Assembly (NCBI GenBank): GCA_003118195.1 | Contig: BEXV01000324.1 | Span: forward strand, 167,396 to 231,395 | Length of the DNA: 64,000 nucleotides | From: Hemicentrotus pulcherrimus | Taxonomy: Eukaryota > Echinodermata > Echinoidea > Camarodonta > Strongylocentrotidae | Reading direction: 5' to 3' | Shown: positions 1 through 12,471 of the stretch, one piece after another | Layout of the letters: every line of letters starts with the position of its first letter | Position numbering within the stretch: the stretch's first letter is position 1 | Made by a program: the position numbers and the translations under genes | The notes under the pieces: model-generated | Database searches by the model: none | What the model saw: only the letters and a program-made list of their open reading frames with translations | Told to the model about the DNA's origin: nothing

Positions 1-19
1 CCCCCCCCCCCCCCCCCCC
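1..19. repeat. Poly-C run at window edge
   Basis: Nineteen C residues open the window. Similar G or C runs flank both long N gaps, so this may be the edge of another gap or a contig end. It could equally be a real C tract inside a G-rich MITE. Confidence 0.8.
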
Positions 20-602
20 ATAAACACTGCTTTTCCAATCAGTTGGATGCACCCTCTCTATTTCGCTCCATTAGCAGAACTCTAATAATTAATCATAGAC
101 ATTCATGTCCGGTCAATGTCTGATGGATGTTACAATCGTACAAAACAAACCGTATTCTTTTATTTGATATATCTTTTGTTTCTACCAAGCCCAGATAAAA
201 AAATAATTTTCAGGAAATTAGTTTTGAAAACTAAAAGGGAAGAATTATAATAACCAATCGAAACATGAATTATTTACAGCCACAATGCAACTGATGGTTA
301 CGTGCATTGTCATAACATGAAAACTCGAATAAAGAGAAGTGAAAATTCATATTTTTATTTTGCTTTTTTCCCTCTATCTTATGCTTGTTTACAATCTGTT
401 GCTCGATTGAATGACATGTACGCTCTAAAGCCAGATTCATCGCACAACAGTTTATCCTCGGGCAAGAAGATTTTTTCTCGATCGGCTAAATTAATCATCG
501 TCTAATTTTTACGGGAGAAATCGGCGTCAGTCGCTCGTCGCTCACTTGTCTTTGAATCAAATCTACTTGAAACTGGTATTTCAGGCAGCATCTTTTATTC
601 CA

Positions 603-604
<2 letters not shown>

Positions 605-640
<36 letters not shown>
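605..640. repeat. (CT)n microsatellite
   Basis: A nearly pure CT dinucleotide tract. Short open frames crossing it on both strands are low-complexity Ser/Leu or Arg/Glu runs and are not genes. Confidence 0.95.
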
Positions 641-644
<4 letters not shown>

Positions 645-1138
645 ACTCCTCTTTATGCAATAGGCCCTCCGGCTAAATACGGAAAAAAAATCAATCGAGT
701 ACATTTGTACTTAATTAATGTAGACTTTTGATTGTCTAATGTTCACTGATAACTATAAAAACGTTCATGTCAAAACGTTGGTATGACTCTGAACCCACAA
801 TTATGTTCCCTGAATGTTAAATTTAAGTTCTTACACGGAAGCATCACGTTAACATATACCCTTTGGATTACATATTAATACTAAATTGTCCCTTAAAAGG
901 ATCATAAGTAAACTGCGTGCAATCGTTTTTCGACTGGATCTGTTCACAACCCTTCTCAAGTTCCAAAGATAAAGCAAACTCCACACGAGGATGCGATGGG
1001 ATGGGTATCATTCCCAACCAAATTTACAGTACGAATTCTGTGCCAAAGGCATCAACAAATTATATGGACTTTCTCCGGAGAAATGTTATAAAGCCAAACA
1101 CCTTTTGATTTCATCCTCTTAGCGGATGGAACAGGGTT

Positions 1139-1161
1139 TCTTCTTCTTCTCCTTCTTCTTT
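1139..1161. repeat. (TTC)n imperfect tract
   Basis: A short TTC-rich simple repeat with one CC interruption. Confidence 0.85.
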
Positions 1162-2314
1162 TAATCTTCCCTCAGGGTAATTACGTTTAATCCGTTATGT
1201 TGACACGCCTGATTCTGGAAGAAGAAACCTAACCATGTGTGCACCATTTGCTTTCGCATGCCATTAGAAAGGTTGAGTGTCTTACCGCGTGACTCTGTGT
1301 GGACTGTTTGCCTAGGTAATTCACACTGAACTGTGCGAACAACGAGATACTCATCTCAGATATTATTTTATTCATTACTGGCGTTGGAATAATGATGGGA
1401 AGTGGTGCCGGAGTAGGCCCCGAATAACAGCTTCTCCGTCTTAATGAATATATCAGGATTTATTAAAAAAAAGGGCCTCTTGTCGCTCTGTGGAGCGTTT
1501 ATGTGTGATTGGTATTGATTTATTGATTTACTAAACGACAAAAAAAAAAGTTTAACATTAGCTCGAACTGCGTTGCGCGGCCCGGCCAGGCAGATGAATT
1601 GACAAAGAAAAACCTGTCATAAAGCGTTTACACAAGCATGCTAATACTGCGTTACTGAGCGTAAAGCATGGGCATGACATTTCGCTCAAGTGGGCTAAGT
1701 GCATGTTAAAGGTACAAAGTGACAGGACTGTCAAAATATACACGTGGCTTTAGCCTTTGAAAGGATATTAATTCAGATCAATATTGACTTTTACATACTG
1801 TAAAGAAAAGATAAAATACAAGCGAGACAATAAAATAAAAGAAGACTAAAATCTAAGTTCGCGTACGCCCTCACAGGCCGGTTTGTCTTTCTTCCCTTTA
1901 TATAAATCTTTTTTTTTTATTCAAAATTAAAATTCACGTCATAACAAAGTGAACACTGCTATAGTTACGCCATTCGCCTAAAACATAGCGTAATCATTGT
2001 AATGTATAATTTAATGTGACTGTCTGGCAAAGGGACATATCACATACCATGACACACAGCTGAACCGTCTTCCCAAGTCAAATCAATCTATGCAAGACAG
2101 TGTTCGAGGCCCTGTATCAGAGACAGAGTGCCTCCTCGCTAATTATTTAACCTGATAAGATATCAATCCTTGTCTCTTCAAATTCCTTTCATCCATTCAG
2201 CCATTGTGGTCCATGTACCATAGAGGCCTATCGGTAACATGAATATTGATTGTCCCCTTTTTGATTCTCCAAGGATGCAGCGATGCGTGTCCTAACATTA
2301 ATTTTGAGATTTAT

Positions 2315-2332
2315 ATCATCTATATAGATGAT
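2315..2332. repeat. Perfect 18-bp palindrome
   Basis: ATCATCTATATAGATGAT is self-complementary over its full length. No function is evident; it could be chance in AT-rich DNA. Confidence 0.9.
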
Positions 2333-5300
2333 GATTGGAAAAAAATTAATTCCGGATTCCAATATCGTTAAAATTGCGGGTTGAAATATATGAATAACAC
2401 AGACCCTACCAGGCCTACGGTGTGATTTATATATACAACGTTAACCAATATTCAGTTAGATTCAGTGGTATTCTTATTTTTGACAGCCAGGGCCATGCAA
2501 GGACCTTGAAGTCAAGTTTCATTCCGTTCATCCTCGTTTCAGAGGCATGTTGCGAAAGGGAAATAATTTGTTCAAGGGCGTGTATACGCGCTTACACAAA
2601 CACAAGGCAATAGGAGAATATCGAATATGACTCCATGCACCAGTCAAAGTTGTATATTGGCAGTGTATCAGCTTACCAATCGAGTAGTTTGCGATCTTTA
2701 TAATGTTTATTTTTAAGCAGCCACCAAAACATCCCACTCACTCTATCAACTGTGCACATCAGTGGATCTATATTAAGGCTGCACATCACTTCGGCGGCAA
2801 CATGATTCCGTGACACCTTACATCGTATCCAGAAAGCTCTACTGCGATACCGTACACCAACATTCATTTACAGACCTTCTCACCAACCCAGCTGCTCTTG
2901 CATGTGGGCTCGCAAAGCAAACATGAAAAGGAAGGGGAAAAAAGTAGTAGCTTAATTTCGTTCATTCGGCTGATTCACGGGTTACCTCCAAGGTGCTGCC
3001 AAACACCATCGGATTTACTGCTGTAAGGATGGAGGTGCAGAGGAAGAGTGATGATGTGGTGTGGTGGATACGAAATAGAATACCCTGATGATGAAAACAA
3101 AGAAATGATAACCCAAAGACATGTTCTATATTTAATCATCTAGAGTTTTTAGACTTTTCTTATTAGAAGTCAATAACTTTTTGGGAATAAATTAAGTAGC
3201 CATTTTGCACAAGCTGAAGGAAATAATGTCTTTGAAGTTCTAAAACTTTCTTCTGCAAGACAATGACGTTTCTGTTTTCATGACATCAAAGCAATTTTTA
3301 AGATGATGATTTTTAAAAACATAAAATAGATACGAATAGATTTGCCCATTTAGTCCATGAATACGCCACACCAAGCACTTGTTCGATAGCATCCCAGTAA
3401 GAACAACTTAATAATCAAACTGACTATCTAGCTGCCATGCCAATTCAGCAACAATCATTCACGGTCTGCAGCATGCATGCAGCGATAGCAGACGACAAGA
3501 TGCAATTCTGCATCTCCTCCTTTCCACGCGCAGAGCAGGAGAAGTAAATCCTCTATTCATTCACATCTACCATAGATCATCAACCTCATCTACCCTCCAT
3601 CATCCGCCATTAGAAGCACGGTGTGGTAACAGTGAGGAAACCCAATCTAAAAACCATTTTCCACTTGATGCGGTTTTGTCTTTCACACGTGTCATGCGAT
3701 GCATTCTGAATACTGAGGAGGATGTAACCAACTTGAGTTTTTTCCGATCCCATTAAACCAGACACAAGCGACGTTCCTTCAAATTCCTTCCCGTCAAAGT
3801 TCAGGTTTTCAATGAATACCCCATACTTATCTACATAATTGGTTCGTGTTATTGTGTCGTTAAAGTTTAGGGTCCCATTATAAGTAGAACTTAAACCGTG
3901 TATAAGTTACAATGGTTTGTCGCAATGAATCAACATCTTCTCGTCATCTTCATGCCACACGTTCTTTCTAGCTCATCTTCCCTCTCTTTCTCTTATCTCC
4001 CTCTTCAATTCTTTCTCTCTCAACATAATCATAATACTTTTATTTTTCATTTATCCCCTTCTTCTACTTACTTGGCTTTTTCAAGACAGTTAACAAAACA
4101 CATATAATTTCCTTTTTTTCATTTCATTTTTTTTTTCATTTTGAAAGTAGAGGATAAGTAGGACCCTGATCCCCGATTCCCACGAATTGACTTTCATATG
4201 TGCAAATGAAATCCATCGGAATAGAAAAGTATCCGACCCCCTCCATTATCGAAAGCTGAAAGTCACCCATTCCCGTTACAATCCAATCGGTATGAAATTT
4301 TTCATAAACGAATGCTTTCAAAACTATAAGTGGCTCTGTCTCCCACATGTCTCGATTCATTGAATATAAGAGTATCATATCATAAGAAAAATACACCAGA
4401 GGAATCTTCTGCTAATTTTTTTCCTCGATACTCATTTTCTAGCTTAAAAATCACAAAATCTAGATACTTTTGTTGGGGGCGGTATTTTAGATATAGTGGT
4501 TTTTGGAGTCTGGTGACTGTGAACAATCTTCGTAAGTTAGGATGAAAGAAACGCAAGGTTCGTACATGGAGGCAATTTAAGACACAGCATGATAACGTCA
4601 ACAATAATGCTTGCTTGCGTTGAATAGCCGTATTGGATGGCTCCAAATATTTGAACAATGGCAGTGAATGATATGTCGTCACTTTTGATTACTGGACGTT
4701 GTACTACCGTATCTACCAATTTCGTGCAAGACTCGATGAAAGTTTCAACAAATATTATGTCCATGAAACCGATTTAATTATCAAGGTATGCCCTGTTTAT
4801 CTGATAATGGGCATCGGCAAGGTTTCGTTTGTAAAATCAAGCCATTCTGATTGCAGCTTTGTTAATCATCCCTCCACGTATAATCTTGTTGATATATAAA
4901 GCCTTCTAATAATTGTCTTCCAATGTCAAATAATATTTCTTCAATTTGGACAAACATCTTGGCTAAGTTTTCTCCCTCCCCCTCCCCGAATTCAGAATTC
5001 AAAGTGTGATAAGTGTCATGGGCAATTAATCTGACAAAGTTTGCTAAAAGTTCCGGACTCAAGTTATCCACGTGTGCATCACCGGCTTACTCGTGTTTGC
5101 AAAATGGGATATAAACGTCTTCCCACTTCAATTGTATTTCTACTTCCATTTAATACTAACAAAGCTGATTTCTATGAATTGCTTTTAAGGTAATCCTCAT
5201 GCGAGAACACCATAAGTCTAATGTCATGTATTGAAAGAAAAGAAAATTTAAGACGAGATTTTCGTTGTTTTTTTTTTCTCGCTATTTCCATTAATGATGA

Positions 5301-5985
5301 TGATATATATATGTTACATTTAACCAGAGAAGTCTCATCAGTGTTAATACTGCTTTTCCTTCGGGCCCTGCAATTGTTACTATCTTACCATAGTCAGGTA
5401 CCCATTCAATATACACCTGAGTCGAGAAGCGAAAATGCAGGTAAAATACCTCCGCGTGTGTTCCAATCCACGATGAGAATGTAGATAAGTATTAAGTTTC
5501 AAATATTCTATTCATTATTTCTCACATTATACGCCTGAAAGATGAAACCTTTTTCTGCACAACATGATAGATTATATGATATTTGTCTATTATTCATAAC
5601 CCCGGAATGATATTTTTGTCCCTTCTCGCCCCAGGGAGAGAAATCCGTTCATCCTTGTGTTATCCAAGTCAAAACGGCTTTAAGAGCGTATCCAGTTACA
5701 CATGTCAAGGTACAGCAGGATTCACTTCTTTTTTTTATTCAATCTTCACTGAACGAACTGCTGCGGTATGAATAAATGACAATTAAAATATAGGTCAGTT
5801 ATTTTATAAATTCATTGCTACCAAATCCCTCCATACATACATGAATTAAATTATGTTGTGATGTTTTTCTCCAGATTTTGGTAAATCATCTGTTAGCCAT
5901 GCGAGCTGAAAGCATGTTTCATGAATATGGGCATAGAAGACTTTTGATCAAGACTGTGTTTTTTTAATATAAGCGAGAAACGTAA

Positions 5986-6370
5986 TTAAAGGTAAAGACC
6001 AGTATTGGAAACGCCCCATTTTCCAAAAATATTACCAATCATGTGGAAGAATATGTTTTGACTAATACATGATGATAAAAATTTTGCCGGGAAACCGCCT
6101 ACTAATTGATGTATTTGGAAAATTAGTGTGTTTATTGGTGTGTGAGAGATAAACGCTCGTGTCGCGCACGTGGTCCCATATACATCTTTCTGTGTACAGT
6201 GCTTGTAGCTTTACCAAGACTGGGCCAAATTTCTTATCCTTCTGATGACTCCAGAACCTTGCAGTACACACCAATACTTATATGCTAGATGATAAACCTT
6301 TTCTGATCGATTCCACAACGTTTCTTTCACAATGCAATCGCATGGCCAGAACCGGTCTCTTTATCTTTAA
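5986..6370 (-). mobile_element. TTAA-flanked MITE, family A, copy 1
   Basis: A non-autonomous DNA transposon of 385 bp bounded by TTAA at both ends. Read on the minus strand it starts TTAAAGATAAAGAGACC, continues through a ~200-bp body shared with the copies at 23.5 and 28.1 kb, and ends with an imperfect inverted copy of its start (CTTTACCTTTAA). The shared body contains the blocks GCGATTGCATTGTGAAAG and CACTGTACACAGAAAG. The other half, nearest 5986 here, does not align with the other copies. A TTAA target duplication with purine-starting ends fits Kolobok/T2-type MITEs as I know them; piggyBac-like elements also use TTAA. No transposase is encoded. A 70-codon minus frame at 6062-6274 is only the repeat read through. 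Confidence 0.8.
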
Positions 6371-7121
6371 CAAAAGGGGATGAAAGGGGCTCACACCTCA
6401 GTCACACTGACGATACCGAAAAGAGACCGAACAAACGATTACATTACCCCCTGGGGCCAAACATCAGTCGGTTTGGAGTCGGTCTTAAGTCGGTTTGGTG
6501 GTATGACTGAGGTATCAATGTTCGATTCTATCCGGGTCGGACCACTTTGTACCAAGCAATCCGCCAAATCAGTACATGAAACGGTTTTACGGATCCCATT
6601 CTTATCCGTGATAGTGTTGATTTTTTCCACATGCTTCTCTAATGCGAAATAGTACAAAAGGAGTATCAGCATCCAGTCAAGAATCGACTGGTGCGATGAA
6701 TCATTGTTGATTATCATGGACTATCGCGAAGAAGGTGTTGAAATTGACAAAGGATTTGTGGAACGCTTAATGGGCTGAATAGAAGAAGGGGAAAACAGTC
6801 GGTTGCTTTCGTCTATCGGAGATTGGTGCACTCTTGTGAGAGTTTTTACTTCAACCATTGTCAGAATGCATTTCTTTTGTGGTTGATATTAATGACTGTC
6901 TATCCAGCGTGTTTTTTTTTTTTAAGTAGCATCAGGTGGTAGTGTCTTCTTCGACCACTCATTAATTCCACAGGACATCTTTCTTTTCTTTCAAACCAAT
7001 GCTTCTCCGACACATCATTACTTCGTATATAGAGTAGTTTCTTTACCTTTGATTTATATAGTAGCATATTCCTTTCACAATGAACGAGAATCAGAAGCTT
7101 AGTTGTGATGCATAACAAAAT
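6371..7121. other. No gene recognised
   Basis: Two open frames of about 90 codons overlap on opposite strands (6380-6652 plus, 6439-6717 minus). Neither resembles a known protein, and mutual overlap of this kind is expected by chance. Nothing else is seen. Confidence 0.6.
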
Positions 7122-7249
7122 GAAAGAGAGGGGGGGAGAGCCCGGGAGGGACGGAGAGAGAGAATGAGAGAGAGTGGGGAAGGAGATAGATGGGGAGAGA
7201 AAGTGTAAGAGAGAGAGAGAGAGAGAGAGAGAAGAAAGAGAGAGAATGA

Positions 7250-7282
<33 letters not shown>

Positions 7283-7283
7283 T
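7122..7283. repeat. (GA)n-rich microsatellite cluster
   Basis: Purine-rich simple sequence with pure (GA)n blocks near 7209-7231 and 7255-7282. It produces the 165-codon minus frame at 6900-7397, whose central Ser/Leu runs are the translated repeat and not a protein signal. Confidence 0.95.
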
Positions 7284-10123
7284 TGCTGAATGGCACGCGG
7301 GGTAGAATGCCGGTGTGCTAGAGAAATTTCGAAAATTGAAAAAGGCGCAATGATCTGTTTTGTTTTTAATTCTTTTAAAACGACAGATTTGATACAACCA
7401 TATTTTTAGCTATACAGTCATGAAGGTTGTCTCACATCGTTGTTATATTCATATATCATGCATAATTGGCTTTGCTTTCCCGCAATCAAAGACAACTTAA
7501 AAATCGTGTCGGCGTTTAATGAATCACGTTCCAACGAATTCGAAACCTGCGGCGGAGGAATTAAAGGGAGAAAAAAATAAATGTCAAAGAAAAACTTTTT
7601 TTTCCACAATTTCTGTTCGCACACAGAATTGATAATATAAATGTAAATGGGCCGCACGTTGCTTGAGTTTGAGGGGTCCGAACATGATGGCTGGGCATGG
7701 CAGAGATTCAGCTCTCAAAGCCTTAGGGGAACCTATCGAGCCCAGGACAAGCGTTTCATGGGAACGCATACATAATAGAAGTGAGCTTATGACACGGCCA
7801 CCATAACCGTTCCTATACAGATAATAAAGAGAAGATAAGGTTTATTCGTGTAGAGTAAAAGGCGTTGGCATCGTAACGTAGGTCTTTGGAGACTAGAGGA
7901 TACGCAGAGAGGAAATTTCTGCCGGCTTTTTTCATCTTAATTAAAAAAATAGACTATTCCTGGTCACGGTAAATCATTCGAAATAACCTTTGTTTCATCT
8001 GCTTGCTTTCCGCAGACATTAAAAGTTCTTGAAGTCGTTATCTGTATTAAAAAGACAAATGACTAACCTCCCAATAAATTCAAACCTACATGTAAGTTTG
8101 AAATAACACTGCCGTGTGTGGTGAGATGATCTATGTCGTGTGATGCGAGTGCTTATTGATATAATATAGTCACAGATTATGCAGAGACATGAATAATTAG
8201 GGTTTCCCCCTCACCCTCTGGCTGTGCCATGAAAACGAACCCATTAAGTATATCTCCGACCCTTCATACTCCTCATCGCCGCTCATGAGGCACTGCTGCT
8301 GCTCGTGGTCATGTTACTCGTTGGACAACAGTCAGAATATCATATGGAATAATTATCGGCGTATATGGAGAGGTCGAGATGAACGGCAAAGATACACGGC
8401 TCCCATACTCTGCCAGAGGATGCGTAAACAAGTAGCCTCTTCTTCCATGGCCGGCCGGGGACTCGGTCTCATCAGCTCAAGAGACGAGAACGAGGTTTAT
8501 TCTTGGCAAGGTATAAGGTTAATAAGCCTCATATATCAGATATGATCAAGAGATAAGTACCGAATGAAGGCGATAGAACTTCACCTGCTTGAGAAAGCTC
8601 TCTATTACATTAAAAACCTGTTTGGCGCCTTTTACAAAATGATGCATTTTTCGAGCAAAATCATATTTTACCTGCGTGTTATCTTCAAATATCCGGTGTA
8701 TTCTATTATGTAGCCTAGGTCGTTCTGAATGAATTATGACTTGTGACACAAAGCCAAAGGGGGAGGCGTATATCAATGAAATCTTGAAATTACATCTCAC
8801 TTAAGTTGTATTCTTGAGGTATCTAGGTAATCAGTCGTGTAATTGAATCGCTATTTTTCAATGGTATCTTCCAACGCTGCACATTAAAATACTATTGAGA
8901 TGTACTCATACAATGCTTATTGACACCGAACGCCAATCCTCCATATCCAAGGTTTAAACTGATGATTCGTCAAAATATAACAGAGAGCCAAAGATAAACT
9001 TAACACGTGTGGTGTAGATCCTGTTGTTGAATGCTTTGTTGAAAATATGAGACAAATGAATAAACACTTTTTTTTTGTAAGCGAAATTGCAATTAAATGA
9101 TAATAAAGATGACAATAATCATCCCTTCCGCCAACAATGCATTGGAGAAAGGGAATAAAGATTCTTTATAAAGAATCGTTAGAAAAAGGTATTCCGGAAA
9201 AAACATCGTAATCGAATAAAAGTGTTCAGGAGTTGAAGAAACAAAATTTGGCAATGTGCCACAGTGTGATAAATGTCCCTTGGAAGATTATTCCAAATGT
9301 CTGCACGTGGAGCTTTATTTCATCCCTAGCCATAAGATTTTGTAGATATTTTTAGAAACAATCAATTAAGTATTAATGTTCAGGCATGCAAAACCATAAC
9401 TCCATCAATGTCACCCACAGGTATAGTTAACACCTAAGTGTCATGAAATAGATAAACCATAAAAATGTGATTATTAAGCCACTAACTAAAACAATGATAA
9501 CGTATTTGCATTTCAGTATACATGCATCAGTAATTTAACGTGCCTGTTGTTGTTGGTATTTATGGCGTTTTCCATTTTGTCTGCTTTCGATGGCCTCTTT
9601 TAAAGCAAAATTAACATCGTCTTGATGGTATCTCAAATATAACAACAACTTTGAGGCACAAACCTCTAAAATTTCCATCAGTAAAATAGACATAACTCAT
9701 CTATTATTCAAGGGCAATGATTTCAACACTTCAAGTGCATTTCGAATGTACCAATCTCAAGATAACGGTCGTCACATCCGTGCTATAGTACTATAAGGAG
9801 CAATTTATTTTGTATTATGTTATTTTTTTTTATTCACTGAAATTGCATAGGCCATTTCCTATGAATACCAAATTGTGCACCAATATCCGTTGAATACCTC
9901 TTTCCCGGCCCCTCTATGTATATAGATGCATTTTCTGTCTTCATTTTGTTTGTTATTCCTTCCGTTAATACATCATGAACTTTATATATCTGAAATTGTC
10001 AGACATGTTACAATGAATGCATAAGTGATGAACAGAAAGAGGCAAGCTGTTAGTTCTGTTTGATTTATTGCCGAAGTACACGTAACCTATCAAATACAGT
10101 ATTTATACTCCCTGTACCACTGT

Positions 10124-10124
<1 letters not shown>
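7284..10124. other. No gene recognised; weak exon-like signals
   Basis: An 86-codon frame at 8285-8542 (plus) starts with ATG and could splice at a GTATAAG donor after 8510, but it matches no family I recognise. A good-looking acceptor, a pyrimidine run then CGCAG ending at 8015, is followed by only 16 open codons. A perfect palindrome at 9160-9177 is listed separately. The rest is AT-rich and featureless. Confidence 0.5.
9160..9177. repeat. Perfect 18-bp palindrome
   Basis: GATTCTTTATAAAGAATC is fully self-complementary. No flanking structure suggests a transposon end. Confidence 0.9.
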
Positions 10125-10160
<36 letters not shown>

Positions 10161-10245
10161 CCTCTCTCTCTCTCTCTCTCTTTTTCTCCCTCTCTCTCTC
10201 TCTCTCTCAAACACACTCTCTCTCTCTCTTCTCTCTCCCTCTATT
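10125..10245. repeat. (CT)n compound microsatellite
   Basis: Several pure CT blocks are separated by TTTCTCC interruptions and one ACACAC insert, typical of an ageing microsatellite. Confidence 0.95.
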
Positions 10246-11339
10246 CTATCCGCATGTCAATTTAACGTGTATGTCTATTTTAGCTTGCTTCCCATGCAGG
10301 TTACCACTCAATTCATCCCTCTCCAGTCTCTCTCAAAGTAAAGTCGCAGTCCCTCGACTATTATCCTCGAATACAAATACGTGTTTGTTTGTTTTTCCAT
10401 ATACATTTTTAAAATCCATCAATGTTTGAAATGCCAACAGAGCAGAAAGAAAGAGACATCGAATAAACCAAACCCTTGCTGGCTGACCAGTGACGCTTGT
10501 CATGACCTCGGATAAGCGATTGCACTGTTAGTTTAAGCATATTGACCTTTACTGGCAAGCAAGGCATACAAATATGAGATATTTGACCAAAATATATCCC
10601 ACCATCACTTACTAAAACAACAACATTTGGCCCATTAGTCCAATGATGGGATTTGTTTTGGCCTACTTATTTCGACGTTATTACTTTGCTTTTGATTCAG
10701 AAAATTGCAAGGCTTGGATAAGGAAATGACAAACATGAATAAACTCCGGATCCATTTGCAAGATTGCTGGTTTTAAGCTGCCAAGGATTATGCTCTGGAA
10801 TACCTAACCTGTATCCAGGAAAATATGAATGAGGGGAATCAAGGGCGTGATAGTCGACCGACAGAGGGTGGGGTTGATGGCCAGACTGAGAATACATGGA
10901 GAAAGAGGGAGAAGGGGAGAGGGAAAGGGAGAGAGAGAGGGGAGATAGAGAAGTAGAGAGAGAGAGGACAAAAACGGCGGAGTGGACAAACAGGGGCAAG
11001 TGATAAGGACCTTCTTCAGAAAGTCAAAACATGATAAATAATGACATGCGGCCTATCCTCAGATTCTAACAGTAGGGTTCCTCCACCCCCACCCAACCTC
11101 CATCAACATGCTTTGAAAACAGATTGGTCGATGAACCATTGATGATTATGATTCCAGTTATACTTGCTCGATGAGTATATTCATGAGAGTACTAATCCAT
11201 GCATAAACCATATTTTTCTCAGTTCCTTAGTTAGTTTAGTTTGTATGAGGCATTTTAATGTATGCAGTATTCTTTTCTGACGAGATTGTTCATTTAGGAC
11301 ATACTCATAATCTACTCATGTGGGACCTTAATTCCAAAA
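10246..11339. other. No gene recognised
   Basis: Apart from the GA tract at 10899-10967 nothing is recognised. The 100-codon minus frame at 10697-10999 spans that tract and is low complexity in its N-terminal half. Confidence 0.55.
10899..10967. repeat. GA-rich simple repeat
   Basis: Purine tract of GA and GGGA units, degenerate, on the plus strand. Confidence 0.9.
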
Positions 11340-11482
11340 GCCATGCTTTCAACCAAGGTCACCCCATCTTTCTATTGTAACGCCATATTCTGTCAACTTG
11401 TTATATTCATGTCATATTTGTAATGTGCGTTATGAAAAAAGGATAAATAAAACTTGAACTTGAACTTGAACTTGAACTTGAA
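11340..11482 (+). mobile_element. 3' end of a non-LTR retroposon, (CTTGAA)5 tail
   Basis: The segment ends in exactly five perfect CTTGAA units (11453-11482). They are preceded by GTTATGAAAAAAGG and an AATAAA-like stretch. A short tandem repeat in place of poly-A is typical of CR1/L2-type LINE 3' ends and the SINEs that borrow them; I recall similar tails from echinoderm genomes. No reverse transcriptase sequence is seen upstream, so this would be a strongly 5'-truncated copy. The left boundary is a guess. Confidence 0.55.
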
Positions 11483-11796
11483 TACAACTAACAATGTACA
11501 TGTATATTGTAGCAAACTTATTCATGAAAAGAATGACAAGATGAATTATGATAATGGTAGTTGATTGACCGCAGTATTTTTAATTAAATTAATGCTGTAA
11601 TTACTGCTGAGAGCAATGAGCGCTAATGATGATGAAGGTAATTGCTTTTCAATTAGAGGTATACCCGTTCGTGCCTATATGTAACATTCTGCGAACTCTT
11701 TGACTCTAAGTTGAATAATAGCTGCTGCTTGATTTTAGAAAAAAAACATATGAAATAATCATATAAGGTAAAATCATATTTTCTTTCCCAACTTCC

Positions 11797-11798
11797 GA

Positions 11799-11849
<51 letters not shown>

Positions 11850-11906
11850 CTTTCCCCCTCTCTCTCTCTCTCTCTATATCCCTCCCCTCTCTCTCTCCTA
11901 TCTCCC
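11797..11906. repeat. (CT)n compound microsatellite
   Basis: A C-run leads into CT blocks with TTT and CCCC interruptions. Confidence 0.95.
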
Positions 11907-12073
11907 TCCCATCATATTCTTCTCTTCATTTCCATTCAACCGGTGTAACCTTTGAACATCCGTGGTTGATATTCGACACAGTCATGGTCGGAGAAAGGCG
12001 CTCCCCTTGATAACGCATCCGTTCACCATGCAAAGCGATGGCAAAACCACCACTTGTTGCTGTGTGCAGGAGA

Positions 12074-12471
12074 GGGGGGGGGGGGGTNNNNNNNNNNNNN
12101 NNNNNNNNNNNNNNNNNNNNNNNNNNNNNNNNNNNNNNNNNNNNNNNNNNNNNNNNNNNNNNNNNNNNNNNNNNNNNNNNNNNNNNNNNNNNNNNNNNNN
12201 NNNNNNNNNNNNNNNNNNNNNNNNNNNNNNNNNNNNNNNNNNNNNNNNNNNNNNNNNNNNNNNNNNNNNNNNNNNNNNNNNNNNNNNNNNNNNNNNNNNN
12301 NNNNNNNNNNNNNNNNNNNNNNNNNNNNNNNNNNNNNNNNNNNNNNNNNNNNNNNNNNNNNNNNNNNNNNNNNNNNNNNNNNNNNNNNNNNNNNNNNNNN
12401 NNNNNNNNNNNNNNNNNNNNNNNNNNNNNNNNNNNNNNNNNNNNNNNNNNNNNNNCCCCCCCCCCCCCCCC
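12074..12471. other. Assembly gap (368 N) flanked by poly-G and poly-C
   Basis: Thirteen G and one T precede 368 N (12088-12455), followed by sixteen C. The open frames drawn across it exist only because N was read through. The G-before, C-after arrangement matches the gap at 50716. Unlike that gap, I see no transposon termini just outside this one. Confidence 0.95.

Larger units (their letters stand above)
643..5985. other. No gene recognised
   Basis: AT-rich, mostly unique-looking DNA. It contains a short (TTC)n tract and one perfect palindrome, listed separately. A 110-codon open frame without an early Met (3424-3753, plus) is rich in His and Ser, resembles no family I know and lacks convincing splice sites. 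Overlapping short frames around 4.1-4.8 kb on both strands look random. Confidence 0.6.

Noticed and set aside
3424..3753. 110-codon open frame on the plus strand without early Met
   Set aside because: His/Ser-rich, no convincing splice sites, and frames of this length occur by chance in 64 kb.
6900..7397. 165-codon minus frame, the longest in resolved sequence
   Set aside because: Its centre is translated (GA)n microsatellite; no family similarity.
8285..8542. 86-codon frame with a possible donor at 8511
   Set aside because: Unrecognised and Arg/Cys-heavy; the GTATAAG donor alone is not enough.
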